Below, piece by piece: positions 63,701 to 64,000 of a DNA stretch of 64,000 nt (position 1 is its first letter; every line of letters begins with the position of its first letter). A program made the translations under genes and the position numbers. This stretch comes from an uncultured Myxococcaceae bacterium (GTDB lineage: Bacteria > Myxococcota_A > Polyangia > Polyangiales > Ga0077539). A model generated the notes under the pieces. It was not told the origin of the DNA, made no database searches, and saw nothing but the letters and a program-made list of their open reading frames with translations. The DNA lies in NCBI GenBank assembly GCA_945952225.1, contig CAMFHP010000027.1, forward strand, positions 18,702 through 82,701, in the 5' to 3' direction.

Positions 63701-64000
63701 GTGCGCGCGTCGCGCGGCGGCGGTGTACGTCACGCGGTCGACATCGACGTCGGGGCCGAGCCCGTCGAGCTGCGCGCGCACGTTCGCCCGGAGCCCCGCG
63801 TCCGACGGATCGGACAGCGTCCAGATGCGCGTGCGCGGACGCATCGCGGGGCCCGGACCCGCGCTCTCCCACCCTTCGAGGAGCACGTGTCCGTTGACCC
63901 CGGTGAGCCCGAAGGCGCTCACGCCCGCACGCGCCGCGCGCCCCTCGCGCGAGGGCCACGCCATCGTCTCGCGCACCACACGCAGCGGGAGGCGATCCCA
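57734..64000 (-). CDS. Type I polyketide synthase module with terminal thioester reductase, 5' end outside window
   Basis: 2088 residues visible. They begin with the end of a ketosynthase (GVSAFGLTGVNGHVLLEGW). Then: acyltransferase (FPGQGSQWTGM, GHSMGE at about 223, a VASH specificity motif of the methylmalonyl-like kind), dehydratase (LGDHRVQG at about 529; the catalytic Asp probably in LDAAFH), an ER-like region near 1060-1250 without the Gly-rich NADPH site, a ketoreductase (TGGAGGLGLAVA at about 1325; SS, YAAAN), an ACP (LGVDSLMAVEL at about 1631) and a reductase domain (TGATGFLGVYL at about 1714; YAQTK). The end domain would release the chain reductively as aldehyde or alcohol. The product is unknown. 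Confidence 0.92.
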   Translation of the reverse strand, partial: WDRLPLRVVRETMAWPSREGRAARAGVSAFGLTGVNGHVLLEGWESAGPGPAMRPRTRIWTLSDPSDAGLRANVRAQLDGLGPDVDVDRVTYTAAARRAHFEHRAAFVGETLEELRESARAWLDRAAPGDAARASGAGLRVAFVFPGQGSQWTGMARERLDRDDAFTRALREADAAIAHEAGFSVLDVLRDERPEALDDIAVVQPTLFAVQWALATLWRSWGVRPAAVVGHSMGETAAACVAGVLSLADGAAVICRRSRLMRALRGRGAMLLVELSPRDAEGLLRDRTSKVAIAVNNSPTSTVLSGDPEVLRAIAEELDARGVFCRPVKVDVASHSPQMDAIERPLREALADLTPREGELPLYSTVRAQFGRRPHDGPAFDATYWWENLRRPVLFADAIDALHADGIETFVEIAPHPLLCQAVQHAGRRTARTLALPSMRRGERVDAVALQGLASLYTRGASPEWTAVLGPTAPVRLPTRVWSEETFPIVDTRLHANAATARAEGAHPWLDAPWSPPGRHDEAVFRTVVSLEGSPWLGDHRVQGEAIFPAAGYVELAISALRMRFPDRARRVELTAMRFAQAHFLDADRRASLDVVLRQESHAQGSVEFYARAPGDDAPRRIAWASYALDGDERGPVREAPAASDGTSTTGLYLALRRAGLEYGATFQGLTRAGHDRDGAVVGALAAPEGIASDLERFAFHPAMLDAAFHACFAAIDTRETHLPVSFGRVRIYGDASRAAHARAEVRETAGGFEANVSVCADDGTVLVTVDGMRADAMQRSEAEVLREFGYELAWSRADGPGAHDPEPGAWVVFGDAGGAGRSVAARLSRAGHRVIEVTRAHRADDAFRYDARTHVARIRTDEPEHWSALLDRVHESAREGLRGVVYLWGCDEAPHDRADARELEASTLAANLPLIDLVQAAAARDLSLGRVWVVTEGAWSSPSCARMAVASSLWGLGRVFEHELVETRCTRVDLDDRGEAIVHALGEEVLHDSPERDVRLTRDGRMVARLRRVPPAEAAPARALASDTPFSVEWTPAPALHEDALVDPGPHEVCVALERALVESSVGAAPALHGALGRVHAVGSEVSSLAVGDAVIVPVIATLRTHVTVAADEVLAVPDHLDGVDALTATGWYTLASWGLERLAAVHPRDAVLVVGDDLAACAAVVSLAGARGLRVAVATGAPGARPEGAVSLRDASWPAQVRAALGGRGVDVVIALRPSLPRELDGLLRPMARVIQLAGGAQTSHLVANVTYVRADLAAQRESGDDDLRALPGAMLRAVALGRLPKLPSVPRVAAIDELHRVHGAACVDVARGALAVAPVRSVVRPDGTYVITGGAGGLGLAVASWFVSQGAREVVLVGRRAADAAMQQRIEQLATGATRVRYRACDVSDEEAVRDLVATVRGSGGRVRGVVHAAGVLADGIVLGQSGARFREVFAPKVRASWALHRAFDGGAGLDLFVVFSSAAGLLGSPGQSNYAAANTFMDGLVRGRRRRGLAGQSLQWGPWAEVGLAAMQDRSERLAQRGLGAMQPAEGVRAFAAALASRHDEVMLTRFDVQAWTRAAPAEHASPTFHALLRRSNAPPSMHPQVAPALALRAALTACADAASAAPLVETFLLATVAQVLGREAARIPTSKPLSALGVDSLMAVELRAQLEAHLGVSVSVTSLLRGPSLHDLALTLATQLTRRRASMPAPAGTPATDASLGGEFRALTAPESGLGSTVFLTGATGFLGVYLVDALLRAGASRVVCLVRARNDDEAAVRLRGHLDAALLGSLAREGRVRALAGDLGAPHFGLRDGVWQSLAAEVDTVLHNGAAVNLIADYGALRQENVLAAREALALACETRAKSLHYVSTWATFGARRYAGATIAEGALADEAPDGGYAQTKYAAEHLLAAARARGVSVTIHRPSLIGWDDATGHYNTREAFVRLVSACVATGCAPDLDAVLPITPVRYVADQIVALAACDEARDGAWHITTPSPMRFRALVDALVAQSRPIARVSWSEFRTRAARQASSTGFAAFSRMFPERLSVQGTSYLEQVLAERAAHFETHTMRALTPHITAPEAPSAESFARLLARLERDGLLTAAR

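Overview
The window is very GC-rich, gene-dense DNA in which real genes follow each other with ATGA, GTGA or TTGA overlaps. The gene content points to a member of the Myxococcota, probably a Polyangia/Sandaracinaceae-like soil or marine bacterium. The evidence is: two very large cysteine-module lipoproteins, a Ser/Thr kinase fused to sensor and phosphatase domains, type IV pilus retraction ATPases, CheW-like proteins carrying CZB domains, STAS/HATPase partner-switch proteins and a type I polyketide synthase. The taxonomic call is inference from gene content; there is no rRNA in the window.

Layout. 0-9.6 kb is largely housekeeping: a truncated RNase HI gene, a large unknown protein, two identical tRNA-Val(CAC) genes with a strong promoter, a UbiB/AarF kinase-like protein, a FemAB/GNAT-like protein, ClpS-ClpA and an inositol-phosphate synthase. 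9.9-20.5 kb is a surface-glycan region: a Wzx-like flippase, two methyltransferases and two glycosyltransferases in a translationally coupled minus-strand operon, then ErpA, a NodB-type deacetylase, DksA, two more glycosyltransferases on opposite strands and a DUF2334 deacetylase. 20.6-29.3 kb is a mosaic of small genes: Uma2 nuclease, an overlapping HD / sigma-region-4-like / nucleotidyltransferase trio, a 42-bp tandem repeat, Hsp33, an HTH-Zn-ribbon regulator, an SRPBCC protein, a lipoprotein esterase, homogentisate dioxygenase and a WGR-like protein.

29.3-43.3 kb holds tandem CheW proteins each interrupted by a zinc-binding CZB domain, a 13-module cysteine-rich lipoprotein ending in a DUF2135-like domain, maiA-fahA (which with hmgA complete the lower tyrosine/homogentisate pathway), a sensor-kinase-like protein that has lost its catalytic residues coupled to an unknown membrane protein, and a second large cysteine-module lipoprotein. 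43.5-57.7 kb is a signalling and motility block: an FHA protein, PilT with a repeat-bearing N-terminal extension, a HEAT-repeat/PilT fusion, a STAS-Zn-ribbon protein, a pseudo-receiver/HATPase protein, a GGDEF-EAL protein, and a 1637-residue Ser/Thr kinase ending in GAF and SpoIIE-phosphatase domains. The STAS, HATPase and SpoIIE proteins together could form a complete partner switch. 57.7-64 kb is the 3' part of a reducing polyketide synthase (AT-DH-degenerate ER-KR-ACP) with a terminal thioester reductase; it runs off the window and lies 26 bp upstream of the kinase-phosphatase gene on the same strand.

Regulatory features that can be read directly include several intrinsic terminators, two long palindromes at convergent gene junctions, and a recurring arrangement of a TANNNT-like -10 box followed by a cgcgcc-type stretch and then the start codon, suggesting short-leader or leaderless transcripts.
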